A DNA stretch of 55,981 bases from Bifidobacterium scaligerum (GTDB lineage Bacteria > Actinomycetota > Actinomycetes > Actinomycetales > Bifidobacteriaceae), in the NCBI RefSeq assembly GCF_002802865.1, contig NZ_PGLQ01000004.1:146150-202130 (forward strand). The letters run 5' to 3'. This document shows, piece after piece, positions 15,910 through 23,893 of this stretch. The stretch's first letter is position 1, and each line of letters opens with the position of its first letter. The position numbers were made by a program, and so were the translations under genes. The notes under the pieces were generated by a model that saw nothing but the letters and a program-made list of their open reading frames with translations, was not told the origin of the DNA and ran no database searches.

Positions 15910-17088
15910 TTATTCGATCACCCAGCTCAAACCCACCAGAGCCACCAGGAACAATACGTTCACTGCGGAGTAGACAGCCAGATAGTGGCCCTTGCGATCC
16001 GGATATTGGCGTACCACGTTTTTGTACGAGATCAGCGAAGCCATCGAGGCGATCAGCGTGCCCATACCGCCCAGATTGGTGCCGATGATCAGTTCACGCC
16101 ACTGATCGCAGAAGCCGGACAGCAGAATCGTGGTGGGTACGTTGCTGATCATCTGGCTGGAGACCACCGCCACCTCCAGCGGATGACCACCGACCAGCGA
16201 GCGCGCCAATTCGTAGAATTCCGGAACACGCTTCATATTGCCGATGAAGATGAAGAACATGCAGAAGGTGAGCGGCAAGCCCCAATCGACATAGCGGAAT
16301 ACACGGCGATCGGTGAACAGGAAGGTGATGATTACGATCACGCACATCGCCCACAACGGAATGATGTCGGAAACGGCCAGCAGACATACGGCGAACAGCA
16401 GCGTGTAGACGACGGTGCGCCAACCGCCATAACCGGCACCGTACCCGGTGATGCGAATCTCATCCGGCTGATGCTTGCTGCGTTCGGGGGCCAGTACGCC
16501 GGTTTCGAGATTGCCGAGATTACCGACCTCCTGTCGGCCGAACACCACAGAGATCACGATGACCAACAGCACGGCCGCCGTACATGAATATGGAGCCATA
16601 ATGCCAATCATCTCCATCGCCGGCATGCCGGTCAACGCTTTGAGATACAGGTTATGCGCGTTGCCGATCGGAGTGAGCATGCTGCCCACATTCGCACCGA
16701 TGGTCATCAACGTGACCACCAGAATCGTCTTTTCACCTTGCCCGGCCATGATGAGCACGGCCACGGCGAACGGCACGAAGGTGACAAGCGCCACATCGTT
16801 GGTGATCAGCATCGCAGAGAAGAACGTCAGAGCCACCAGAGTGATCACAAGCCCGCGCATGGTGCTGGTCTTCTCCAACAGACGCGAACCGATGATACGA
16901 AACACACCGATGCGCTGGAAGCCGCACACCACGATCATCAGGCAGATGAGCAGGCTGATGGTGCTGGCATGGATGTAGTCCTTGTAATCAGCGTCCGGGG
17001 GAACGATGAAGCAAGAGATCAGCGCAAGCGCTGCGGCGACTATGAGAATCGTTTCACTTTTGGCCAGATTGATGAGCCAACGCCGCAT
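15910..17088 (-). CDS. SLC13/ArsB-type anion or Na+-coupled carboxylate permease
   Basis: 392 aa, almost entirely hydrophobic with about ten predicted transmembrane segments. Features fitting the ion-transporter superfamily: ITNDVALVTFVPFAVAVL in the first half and a matching SNVPTTILLSGF in the second half (two re-entrant Asn/Thr-Pro motifs), plus NVGSMLTPIGNAHNLYLK. These are seen in SLC13, CitM and ArsB relatives. Substrate not determinable; dicarboxylate, citrate, sulfate or arsenite are all possible. RBS GGAGGAATCG before ATG 17088. The upstream region contains TAGTATCGG twice (17125, 17152) and an inverted CACGCCG/CGGCGTG pair. Confidence 0.8.
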   Translation of the reverse strand: MRRWLINLAKSETILIVAAALALISCFIVPPDADYKDYIHASTISLLICLMIVVCGFQRIGVFRIIGSRLLEKTSTMRGLVITLVALTFFSAMLITNDVALVTFVPFAVAVLIMAGQGEKTILVVTLMTIGANVGSMLTPIGNAHNLYLKALTGMPAMEMIGIMAPYSCTAAVLLVIVISVVFGRQEVGNLGNLETGVLAPERSKHQPDEIRITGYGAGYGGWRTVVYTLLFAVCLLAVSDIIPLWAMCVIVIITFLFTDRRVFRYVDWGLPLTFCMFFIFIGNMKRVPEFYELARSLVGGHPLEVAVVSSQMISNVPTTILLSGFCDQWRELIIGTNLGGMGTLIASMASLISYKNVVRQYPDRKGHYLAVYSAVNVLFLVALVGLSWVIE

Positions 17089-17691
17089 CGATTCCTCCGT
17101 TTTTCAGCCGTTTGTCGGTGTCCATAGTATCGGAACACGCCGCCTAGTACGTAGTATCGGCGTGCTGTTTTCCGACGGTTTCCAAGCGAATTAGCCGCTG
17201 ACACCTACTGCTTTCTGGGCTTTGCCTCCGACTTTTTGAGCGATGCCTGAGTTACGCCATCATGAACTGACGGTTAATTTCACATATGCCTAGGCTCTGG
17301 TCGCCGTCTGCCTCGCCGAGTTTCCGAACGCAGTGCCGTCACTGTTCTCTCCTGTGCCGCCGGCATCGACCTGTCCTTTAGTCTCAATCACATACGGTTC
17401 GGAGCAGAGCAAAACTACGCCAACTACATGCCGAATCTGTAGTTTTACTCGCTGTTCACTATCGCTTCGTTCAACTTTCTCTAACGTAAGATTCCCGTCG
17501 CCTGTCTTTGCCCGACTATGGAAGTACGGCGTGAGGTTCAGCCGCGATAACCGAAAAACGATAACTCAATCCATTACGACCGAACACCAATCCCGATGCC
17601 GACAATCCACGCGGCACCAATCAAGCGGACCGCCAACGCGGATGTTCATGAACGTTCGCGGCAGCCCGATCAGAAGGCAAGTTGACGAAAT
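17089..17691. promoter_or_regulatory. Divergent control region between the carrier and the AEP operon, with AACTAC motifs
   Basis: No credible gene in 603 bp. Near the carrier: direct repeat TAGTATCGG (17125-17133, 17152-17160) and inverted repeat CACGCCG (17136-17142)/CGGCGTG (17158-17164). Toward the AEP operon: AAAACTAC (17411-17418), CAACTACATG (17421-17430) and inverted GTAGTTTT (17439-17446). The AACTAC core recurs three times upstream of phnW (21482-21541), which suggests one regulator for both AEP transcription units. I could not place a promoter with confidence. Confidence 0.5.
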
Positions 17692-18504
17692 ATGCTCGAA
17701 CTGAAGAACATCACCAAATCGTTCGGTGACACCCATGTGCTGAACGGTATCTCGCTCACGCTCGCAGATGGCCAGATCATGTCCATCCTCGGCCCTTCCG
17801 GCGGCGGCAAGACCACGCTGCTCAACATCATTCTGGGCATCACGGACGCCACCAGCGGTCAGATCCTGTACAACGGCGAGGATCTGACCCAAGTGCCTAT
17901 GGAGAAACGCGGCTTCAACATCGTATTCCAGGATTACGCACTGTTCCCGAATCTCACGGCCTACGAGAACATCACCTACGGCCTGAGGAACAACCCCGGC
18001 ATCTCCTCCGAAGCGGAGATCAAGGAGCTGATCAGCTTGCTGGGACTTGAGGAGCATCTGGGCAAGCGCATCGACGAACTGTCCGGCGGCCAGAAACAGC
18101 GTGTGGCACTGGCTCGCACGCTGGTGATGAAGCCGAAGCTGCTGCTGCTCGACGAGCCGCTGTCCGCATTGGATGGCGTGATCAAGGAATCCATCAAGGC
18201 AAAGATCAAGCAGATCGTGGACCAGTACAAGCTCACCACCATCATGGTCACGCACGACCCGGAGGAAGCCTGCACAATGAGCGACCGGGTGCTCATCATC
18301 AATCACGGCAAAATCGCCCAGTACGATACGCCGGAGAACATCATCGAGCACCCGGCATCCGACTTCGTCAGGAAGTTCATCCTGCACCAGCTGGAAGTCA
18401 AACGCAACAACATCTACTCGCTGTTCAGCGAAGCCGAAGCCGATAGCCAAGCGGCGGCCGCGAACGGCGCCCCGGCTCACGCTCTTGCCGGGCAGGAGGC
18501 CTGA
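17692..18504 (+). CDS. 2-Aminoethylphosphonate ABC transporter ATP-binding protein (PhnT-type)
   Basis: 270 aa. Walker A GPSGGGKTT, Q-loop FNIVFQDYALFPN, signature LSGGQKQRVALARTL, Walker B LLLLDEPLSALDG, H-loop VTHDPEEACTMSDR. It belongs to the spermidine/iron/AEP-type importer ATPases (PotA/PhnT/FbpC). The AEP assignment rests on the downstream permease-binding-protein fusion and the PhnW and PhnX genes, not on the ATPase itself. Only 3 nt separate it from the next gene, whose RBS AGGAGG lies in its last codons, so the two are translationally coupled. Confidence 0.85.
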   Translation: MLELKNITKSFGDTHVLNGISLTLADGQIMSILGPSGGGKTTLLNIILGITDATSGQILYNGEDLTQVPMEKRGFNIVFQDYALFPNLTAYENITYGLRNNPGISSEAEIKELISLLGLEEHLGKRIDELSGGQKQRVALARTLVMKPKLLLLDEPLSALDGVIKESIKAKIKQIVDQYKLTTIMVTHDPEEACTMSDRVLIINHGKIAQYDTPENIIEHPASDFVRKFILHQLEVKRNNIYSLFSEAEADSQAAAANGAPAHALAGQEA

Positions 18505-18507
18505 GTC

Positions 18508-21390
18508 ATGTCCGTCGAATCCATCCAAGCGGGCAAGCAACTGCCCAACATCCGCCCGGAGATCGTCAATTACGAGCGTCGCCCCTCCAAGCCGAAGCAG
18601 ACCGAACTATGGACGCTGCTGGCCATAGTGGCCTTCTGCTTCGCCGCGTTCCTCGTGGTGCCGATGGTGCTGGTCATCGTCCGCTCGTTCACTACCGCTT
18701 CCGGTTCGGCCACGCTGTCCAACTATGCGGTCGTGCTTTCCCAGCCTGAATTCGTACGCTCGATCACCAACTCTCTGGCCGTTTCGGCCACGTCCGCACT
18801 GGTGGCGGTGCTGCTCGCGTTCCTGCTGGCGTACACCATCAACTGCACCAACGTGCCGACCGGATTCAAGAAAACCGTGGGACTGCTCGCCCAATTGCCG
18901 ATGCTGCTGCCGACCATCACGTACGGCTTCGCCATCATCTACTCGTTCGGCAAGCAGGGCCTGATCACCCGACTGCTCGGCGGCCACCAGCTGTTCGACA
19001 TCTACGGGTTCAACGGCCTCTTGATAGGTTATGTGATCTACACGCTGCCCACCTGCTTCCTCTTGATCAACAACAGCTTCCAGTTCGTGGATAAGAAGTT
19101 CATCATCGTCTCGCACATCATGGGAGACAAGCCACTGACCACGTTCCTCAACACCGTGCTGCGCCCGTTGATCGGTACGCTGGCCGTGGCGTTCATTCAG
19201 TCGTTCTTCCTCGCATTCACCGACTATGGCATCCCGACCTCGGTTGGCGGCGAATACGACGTGCTGGCCATGACACTGTTCAACCAGATGCTCGGTTCCA
19301 TACCGAACTTCAACCGTGGCGCAGTGATCGCCGTGTTCATGCTCATCCCCTCGATCATCTCCATCATTTTGATGACCGTGCTGGAGCGTTTCGCCATCCG
19401 TTACAAGCAGATCAGCCAGGTCGAGCTGCCGAAAGGTCCGAGGCGCGATTGGGCATGCGGCATCGCATCCGTGGTGGTGCTGGTATGCACGCTTTCAGTG
19501 TTTGCGGTGATCCTGTTGATCCCGTTCGTCACCGAATGGCCGTTCAACGTGGTGCCCACCCTCTCGCACATCACCAACATGTTCACCGATTCCGAGCTGA
19601 CGCAAGTGTTCACCAACTCGCTGTATGTGGCCGTGATGACCGCCATCGTGGGTTGCCTGTTCGCTTACGCCGCAGGCCTGGTGACCTCCCGCTCCAAGCT
19701 GCCGAATTGGGCGAAGCGTTCGGTGGACGCGATCTCCGCGATCATCAACACCGTGCCTGGCATGGTGCTCGGCATTGCTTTCCTGTTCGCCTTCTCCGGT
19801 TCTTCGCTGCAGAACACGTTCTGGATTCTGATCATCGCGAACATCATCCACTACTTCGCCACCCCATACCAGATGATCAAGGATTCCCTGTCCAAGATGA
19901 ACGCCGGGTGGGAGACCACGGCCAAACTCATGGGAGACAACTGGATCAAGACGATCGTGCGCGTGGTGACGCCGAACGCGTGGCCGACGATTCTGCAGGT
20001 CTTCGGATACTACTTCGTCAACGCGATGGTGACGATTTCCGCGGTGGTCTTCCTGACCGGTGCCCGCACGCAGGTCATAACCACCAAGATCTCCGCGCTG
20101 CAGCATATCGCCAAGTTTGATGACGTGTTCGTTCTCTCACTGCTGATTCTGGTGACGAATCTGGTGGTCAAGGGCGTGATTGCTTTCGCCACGCGTGACC
20201 GCTCCGCCGAGCGCGCTCGCGCGGCTGCACGCGTCACCGTGAAGACTCCGCAACTGGCTGCCGCCCGTGCCACAGTTGCAGCCGACACCCGACTGACCGC
20301 CGCCGCGCAGACAGCGCATAATGGCACACCAGACTTCCCGCTGCCGACTTCCGGCAACCGCAGGGCGCGCAACGCCCTCACCGCCGGATTGTCCGCCGTG
20401 CTCGCCGTGCTGCTGGTTGGGTTCGGATTCGGCTCCACTGCCACCGCCAGCACGAACGGTCAGGTGGTGATCTATACGAACGCCGACGATGAGGCCGTAG
20501 TGGCCTTCCAGCACGCTTTGGATAACAACGGCTTCAAGGACCAATACATCATCCAGAGCTTCGGCACCTCCGAACTCGGCGGCAAGATGCTGGCCGAAGG
20601 CAAGGCGTTGGAAGCGGACATGCTGACGATGAGCTCCTACTACATTGATTCCGCCCAAGAGCGCAACCACATGTTCGCCGATCTGACCGATGTGCGCTCC
20701 AAGTTGCTCGGCACCTCCGAAAACTCCAAGGCTCCCGCCTGGCGCTCCCCCACCACCGCTCAGGAAGGCGCGATTATCGTAAACACCACCGCGCTGAAGG
20801 AGGCCGGAGTCCCCGAGCCGCAAAGCTTCAAGGATTTGGCTGACCCGCAGTACAAGGGCTTGATTTCCGTGCCCGACATGGAAGGCTCCTCCACCGGCTG
20901 GCTGATGATTCAGGCCATTGCCGATGCATACGGCACCGGGGATGAAGGCCGGGCAATTCTGACGGCAATCTACCGCAACGCAGGCCCGCATCTCGAACAG
21001 TCCGGTTCCGGACCTTTGAAGGCCGTACGTTCCGGCGAGGTGGCAATCGGCTTCGGCCTGCGTCATCAGGCCGTGGCCGACAAGAAGAAGGGCCTGCCGA
21101 TCGATTACGTGGATCCGGTGGAAGGCAACTACTCGCTGACCGAGTCGGTGGCTGTGCTGGACAAGGGCGCTGCCACCAACCCGAAAGCGCAGAAGATGGC
21201 CGGCGTGATCATCGACAAGGGCCGCGAAGAGCTGCTGAAGACCTACCCGACGCCGCTCTATCAGGGAGAACAGGCACCCGCCAACGCCTCCAAGCGTTCC
21301 AAGACCTTCCCCAAGCCCCTGACCGTGGACCTGCTGCAAGAGCATCAGGACTTCTCGTCCGCGTGCAAGCGCTTGGCGCAGGATGAATAA
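18508..21390 (+). CDS. Fused AEP ABC permease-permease-substrate-binding protein (PhnU/PhnV/PhnS-like)
   Basis: 960 aa, an uninterrupted three-part fusion. Residues ~33-300 form a first ABC inner-membrane domain (coupling loop around IMGDKPLTTFLNTVLRP). Residues ~310-575 form a second (loop LMGDNWIKTIVRVVTPNAWP). After an Ala/Arg linker, a hydrophobic segment (~626-650) leads to an iron/AEP-type periplasmic-binding domain from residue 652 (QVVIYTNADDEAVVAFQHAL) to the end. These parts are normally two or three genes. The last hydrophobic segment lacks a lipobox and should act as a tether, presenting the binding domain outside. AEP as substrate is inferred from PhnW and PhnX downstream. No stop or frameshift lies inside. 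Confidence 0.88.
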   Translation: MSVESIQAGKQLPNIRPEIVNYERRPSKPKQTELWTLLAIVAFCFAAFLVVPMVLVIVRSFTTASGSATLSNYAVVLSQPEFVRSITNSLAVSATSALVAVLLAFLLAYTINCTNVPTGFKKTVGLLAQLPMLLPTITYGFAIIYSFGKQGLITRLLGGHQLFDIYGFNGLLIGYVIYTLPTCFLLINNSFQFVDKKFIIVSHIMGDKPLTTFLNTVLRPLIGTLAVAFIQSFFLAFTDYGIPTSVGGEYDVLAMTLFNQMLGSIPNFNRGAVIAVFMLIPSIISIILMTVLERFAIRYKQISQVELPKGPRRDWACGIASVVVLVCTLSVFAVILLIPFVTEWPFNVVPTLSHITNMFTDSELTQVFTNSLYVAVMTAIVGCLFAYAAGLVTSRSKLPNWAKRSVDAISAIINTVPGMVLGIAFLFAFSGSSLQNTFWILIIANIIHYFATPYQMIKDSLSKMNAGWETTAKLMGDNWIKTIVRVVTPNAWPTILQVFGYYFVNAMVTISAVVFLTGARTQVITTKISALQHIAKFDDVFVLSLLILVTNLVVKGVIAFATRDRSAERARAAARVTVKTPQLAAARATVAADTRLTAAAQTAHNGTPDFPLPTSGNRRARNALTAGLSAVLAVLLVGFGFGSTATASTNGQVVIYTNADDEAVVAFQHALDNNGFKDQYIIQSFGTSELGGKMLAEGKALEADMLTMSSYYIDSAQERNHMFADLTDVRSKLLGTSENSKAPAWRSPTTAQEGAIIVNTTALKEAGVPEPQSFKDLADPQYKGLISVPDMEGSSTGWLMIQAIADAYGTGDEGRAILTAIYRNAGPHLEQSGSGPLKAVRSGEVAIGFGLRHQAVADKKKGLPIDYVDPVEGNYSLTESVAVLDKGAATNPKAQKMAGVIIDKGREELLKTYPTPLYQGEQAPANASKRSKTFPKPLTVDLLQEHQDFSSACKRLAQDE

Positions 21391-21412
21391 GTCCGCTCGT
21401 TGCGCTCAGTCA

Positions 21413-21460
21413 GTGTTTGGTTGGCATGTGTGTCGGGCATCATACATGCCAACCAAACAC
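21413..21460. repeat. Palindrome after the AEP transporter genes
   Basis: Perfect 17-bp arms GTGTTTGGTTGGCATGT (21413-21429) and its complement (21444-21460) around a 14-nt loop, 22 nt after the fusion-gene stop. It has no T-tract, so it may be a 3' stabilising hairpin or a dispersed palindrome rather than a strong terminator. The region through 21588 otherwise holds the AACTAC motifs and the phnW leader. Confidence 0.6.
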
Positions 21461-21481
21461 GCCAACACTCATCACATACAG

Positions 21482-21541
21482 AACTACATACGACACTCCG
21501 TCTGTCTTTATAAAACTACGTAGAAGATTACAGCAACTACG
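21482..21541 (+). promoter_or_regulatory. AACTAC repeat cluster upstream of phnW
   Basis: AACTACAT (21482-21489), AACTACG (21514-21520) and AACTACG (21535-21541) lie within 60 bp in the phnW leader. The same core occurs upstream of the transporter ATPase gene (17411-17446). Candidate operator shared by the two parts of the AEP cluster; binding protein unknown. Confidence 0.45.
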
Positions 21542-21588
21542 CAGCTGATTAGACTCAGCCGCAGAACCCTAAGAAAGGAAATCCACCA

Positions 21589-22797
21589 ATGGCTAACGAA
21601 TACAAGCTGCTGACCCCCGGTCCGCTGACCACCACTCGCACGGTCAAGGAAGAGATGCTCTTCGACCACTGCACCTGGGACGAGGACTACCAGCAGATCA
21701 CCCAGAAGATTCGCCGTCAGCTGCTTGAACTCGCCCATGTGAACGCCGACGACTACACCGTCGTGCTGATGCAGGGCTCCGGCACTTTCGGCGTGGAAAG
21801 CGTGCTGACCTCCGTGATCGGCAAGGATGAAAAAGTATTGCTGTGCACCAACGGCGCATACGGCGACCGCCAGGCCAAGATCTGCGACCACGCCGGCATC
21901 GCCTACACCCAGTACGCCGAGCCGTACGACCGCATTCCGGATGCCGCCAAGGTTGAGGAATACCTCGCCGCCGATCCGACCATCACCCATGTTTCGATGA
22001 TTCACTCCGAGACCACCTCCGGTCTGCTCAATGACATTCAGGCCGTGGCCGCCGTGGCCAAGAAGCACGGTTGCACCTTCATGGTGGATGCCATGAGCTC
22101 CTTCGGCGGCGTGGACATCCCGGTGGCCGACTGGGGCATCGACTTCCTCGTCTCCTCCGCCAACAAGTGCATTCAGGGCGTACCGGGCTTCAGCTTCATC
22201 ATCTGCAACAAGGCCAAGTTGGAGGCTTCGCGCGGCAAGGCCCGCTCCCTCTCCCTCGACTTGTGGGATCAGTGGAACACTTTGGAAAAGGCCAACGGCA
22301 AATGGCGTTACACCTCCCCCACCCACGTGGTGCTCGCCTTCTCCAAGGCCCTCGACGAGATGTTCGCCGAGGGTGGCATTCCGGCCCGTTCCGCCCGCTA
22401 CGCGCTGAACAATCACCTGCTCATCGCCCGCATGAAGGCGCTCGGCTTCCGCGTGTTCCTCAAGGATCATCAGGGCCCGATCATCACCACTTTCCTCTAC
22501 CCGGAAGGCACCAAGTTCGACTTCCATGACATGTACGAGTTCATCAAGGAACGCGGTTACGCCATCTACCCGGGCAAGCTCACCAACGAAGACACCTTCC
22601 GCTTGGGCAACATCGGTGAGATCTACACCGACGACATCGAAAAGGTGACCGAGCTGCTGGCCCTCTATATGGGCGAGCGTGGACTGCTCGCCGCGGCAAC
22701 TGGCTCTGACTCCGTGCCGGAAGCCATCGCCGCCATGGATGCCGCGGGCGCTCCGATCAAAGCCGCCGCCCCCGCCAACGTCAAGCTCGTCGCCTGA
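21589..22797 (+). CDS. phnW: 2-Aminoethylphosphonate-pyruvate aminotransferase PhnW
   Basis: 402 aa fold-type I PLP aminotransferase. It transfers the amino group of AEP to pyruvate, giving phosphonoacetaldehyde and alanine. N-terminal LLTPGPLTTT and the DHCTWDEDYQ segment are typical of PhnW; MVDAMSSFGG carries the Asp that holds the PLP ring; the Schiff-base lysine is K193 in SSANKCIQGVPG. The C-terminal ~35 residues (Ala/Pro-rich) extend slightly beyond the usual ~370-aa family length. RBS AAGAAAGGAAA upstream of ATG 21589. Adjacent PhnX uses its product, so the function is well supported by context. Confidence 0.95.
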   Translation: MANEYKLLTPGPLTTTRTVKEEMLFDHCTWDEDYQQITQKIRRQLLELAHVNADDYTVVLMQGSGTFGVESVLTSVIGKDEKVLLCTNGAYGDRQAKICDHAGIAYTQYAEPYDRIPDAAKVEEYLAADPTITHVSMIHSETTSGLLNDIQAVAAVAKKHGCTFMVDAMSSFGGVDIPVADWGIDFLVSSANKCIQGVPGFSFIICNKAKLEASRGKARSLSLDLWDQWNTLEKANGKWRYTSPTHVVLAFSKALDEMFAEGGIPARSARYALNNHLLIARMKALGFRVFLKDHQGPIITTFLYPEGTKFDFHDMYEFIKERGYAIYPGKLTNEDTFRLGNIGEIYTDDIEKVTELLALYMGERGLLAAATGSDSVPEAIAAMDAAGAPIKAAAPANVKLVA

Positions 22798-22806
22798 CTA
22801 TTGCCA

Positions 22807-22934
22807 GCTTGGTGATGTGGTGTGTGCTTCCCAACACACTCAAGGCCGTTTGGCCTCGCTCCGGCGCGTGCTCGCAGAGCTTAGCACACGCCTACGCTGC
22901 TTACAGTCGGGAAGCACACACCACATCACCAAGC
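22807..22934. repeat. Long palindrome between phnW and phnX
   Basis: 26-bp perfect arms, 22807-22832 (GCTTGGTGATGTGG...CTTCCC) and 22909-22934, enclose 76 nt that can itself form smaller hairpins (GGCG-GTGCT/AGCAC-CGCC, AAGGCC/GGCCT). It starts 10 nt after the phnW stop and ends 41 nt before phnX. As RNA it would be a very stable branched structure inside the operon, capable of attenuating phnX or protecting phnW mRNA. As DNA it could be a non-autonomous mobile palindrome. Confidence 0.75.
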
Positions 22935-22974
22935 CTTCCTTACATACCGCATTCAACGATAAAGGAATCCTCAA

Positions 22975-23757
22975 ATGACCAACCGTTTTGAAGCTGTTAT
23001 TTTTGATTGGGCCGGCACCACTGTGGATTATGGCTGCTTCGCCCCGGTCCGTGCCTTCCAGGAGGCATTCAAGGAGTTCGGCATCGAGCCTACGATGGCC
23101 GAGACCCGCAAGCCGATGGGCATGCTCAAGCATGACCATATCAACACGATGCTGCACATGAATCGCATCGCCCGCGCTTGGGAAGACGAACACGGTGCTG
23201 CTCCCACCGATGCTGACGCGGATGCCGTCTACAGTCACTTCGAACCAAAGCTGCTCTCCATCCTCGACGGTTTCGCCGATCCGAAGCCGGGCGTGGTGGA
23301 CGCTGTCGCCGCATTGCGCGGGGCAGGCATCAAGATCGGCTCCACCACCGGATACACGGACAAGATGATGGAGATCGTGGTGCCGAAGGCCGCCGAAAAC
23401 GGCTATGCTCCGGACTTCTGGATCAGCCCGGATGGCACCAACGGTTTCGGACGTCCATACCCGTACATGGTGTTCAAGAATCTCGAAAAGCTTGGCGTTA
23501 CCGACGTACGACGCGCGGCTAAGGTGGGTGACACCCTTTCCGATATCCGCGAAGGCAAAAACGCCGGCGTCTTCACGATTGGTGTCACTGAAGGCAGCTC
23601 CCAGATGGCGTTGTCCGAGGATGAGTTCAATGCGCTGTCTGATGCCGATAAGGCCAAGGCTCGTGCCGCCGCCCGCGACGCGTTCGTGAATGCCGGCGCC
23701 GACGCCGTCATCGACACAATGGCCGAACTGCCGACGCTCCTCGCTCAGCTCGCCTGA
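22975..23757 (+). CDS. phnX: Phosphonoacetaldehyde hydrolase PhnX
   Basis: 260 aa HAD-superfamily enzyme that cleaves phosphonoacetaldehyde to acetaldehyde and phosphate. Motif I IFDWAGTTVDYG has nucleophile D11 followed by Ala at +2, the PhnX pattern. RKPMGMLKHDHI supplies the Schiff-base lysine K52, unique to this family. Motif II is IGSTTGYT; motif III/IV KVGDTLSDIREGKNAG. It completes AEP degradation and releases usable phosphate. The start ATG 22975 follows AAAGGAATCCTCAA. Confidence 0.96.
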   Translation: MTNRFEAVIFDWAGTTVDYGCFAPVRAFQEAFKEFGIEPTMAETRKPMGMLKHDHINTMLHMNRIARAWEDEHGAAPTDADADAVYSHFEPKLLSILDGFADPKPGVVDAVAALRGAGIKIGSTTGYTDKMMEIVVPKAAENGYAPDFWISPDGTNGFGRPYPYMVFKNLEKLGVTDVRRAAKVGDTLSDIREGKNAGVFTIGVTEGSSQMALSEDEFNALSDADKAKARAAARDAFVNAGADAVIDTMAELPTLLAQLA

Positions 23758-23762
23758 AGTGG

Positions 23763-23871
23763 TTTCGAGAATTTACCGCACTGACGAACTCTTAGCGCGG
23801 TGAAATCTCGAAAAGAACCCATTGCCCGAGAATTTACCGCACTGACGACTGCTCAGCGCGGTAAATTCTCG
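23763..23871. repeat. Two copies of the interspersed ~49-nt palindrome, tandem, between convergent genes
   Basis: Copy 1 is 23763-23813. Copy 2 is 23827-23871, with arms CGAGAATTTACCGC (23827-23840) and GCGGTAAATTCTCG (23858-23871) perfect over 14 bp, then ACTGA/TCAGC and a 7-nt loop. They fill the gap between phnX (plus) and the MocR gene (minus), where they can serve as bidirectional terminators. Same family at 5936, 32204, 32267 and 36231. Confidence 0.8.
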
Positions 23872-23893
23872 AAATCCACAGTATTTGGCACTA

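Noticed and set aside
17333..17704. Plus-strand frame ahead of the AEP ATPase
   Set aside because: Ser/Thr/Arg-rich with no motif or RBS, and it runs into the real gene in another frame.
20137..21345. 402-codon minus-strand frame across the AEP fusion gene
   Set aside because: Mirror of a protein with clear domains; composition is His/Gly/Gln-rich in the manner of codon shadows.
23763..23871. Possible CRISPR array (two similar palindromic units)
   Set aside because: Only two units, no constant repeat plus unique spacer pattern, no cas genes; the units belong to the dispersed palindrome family.
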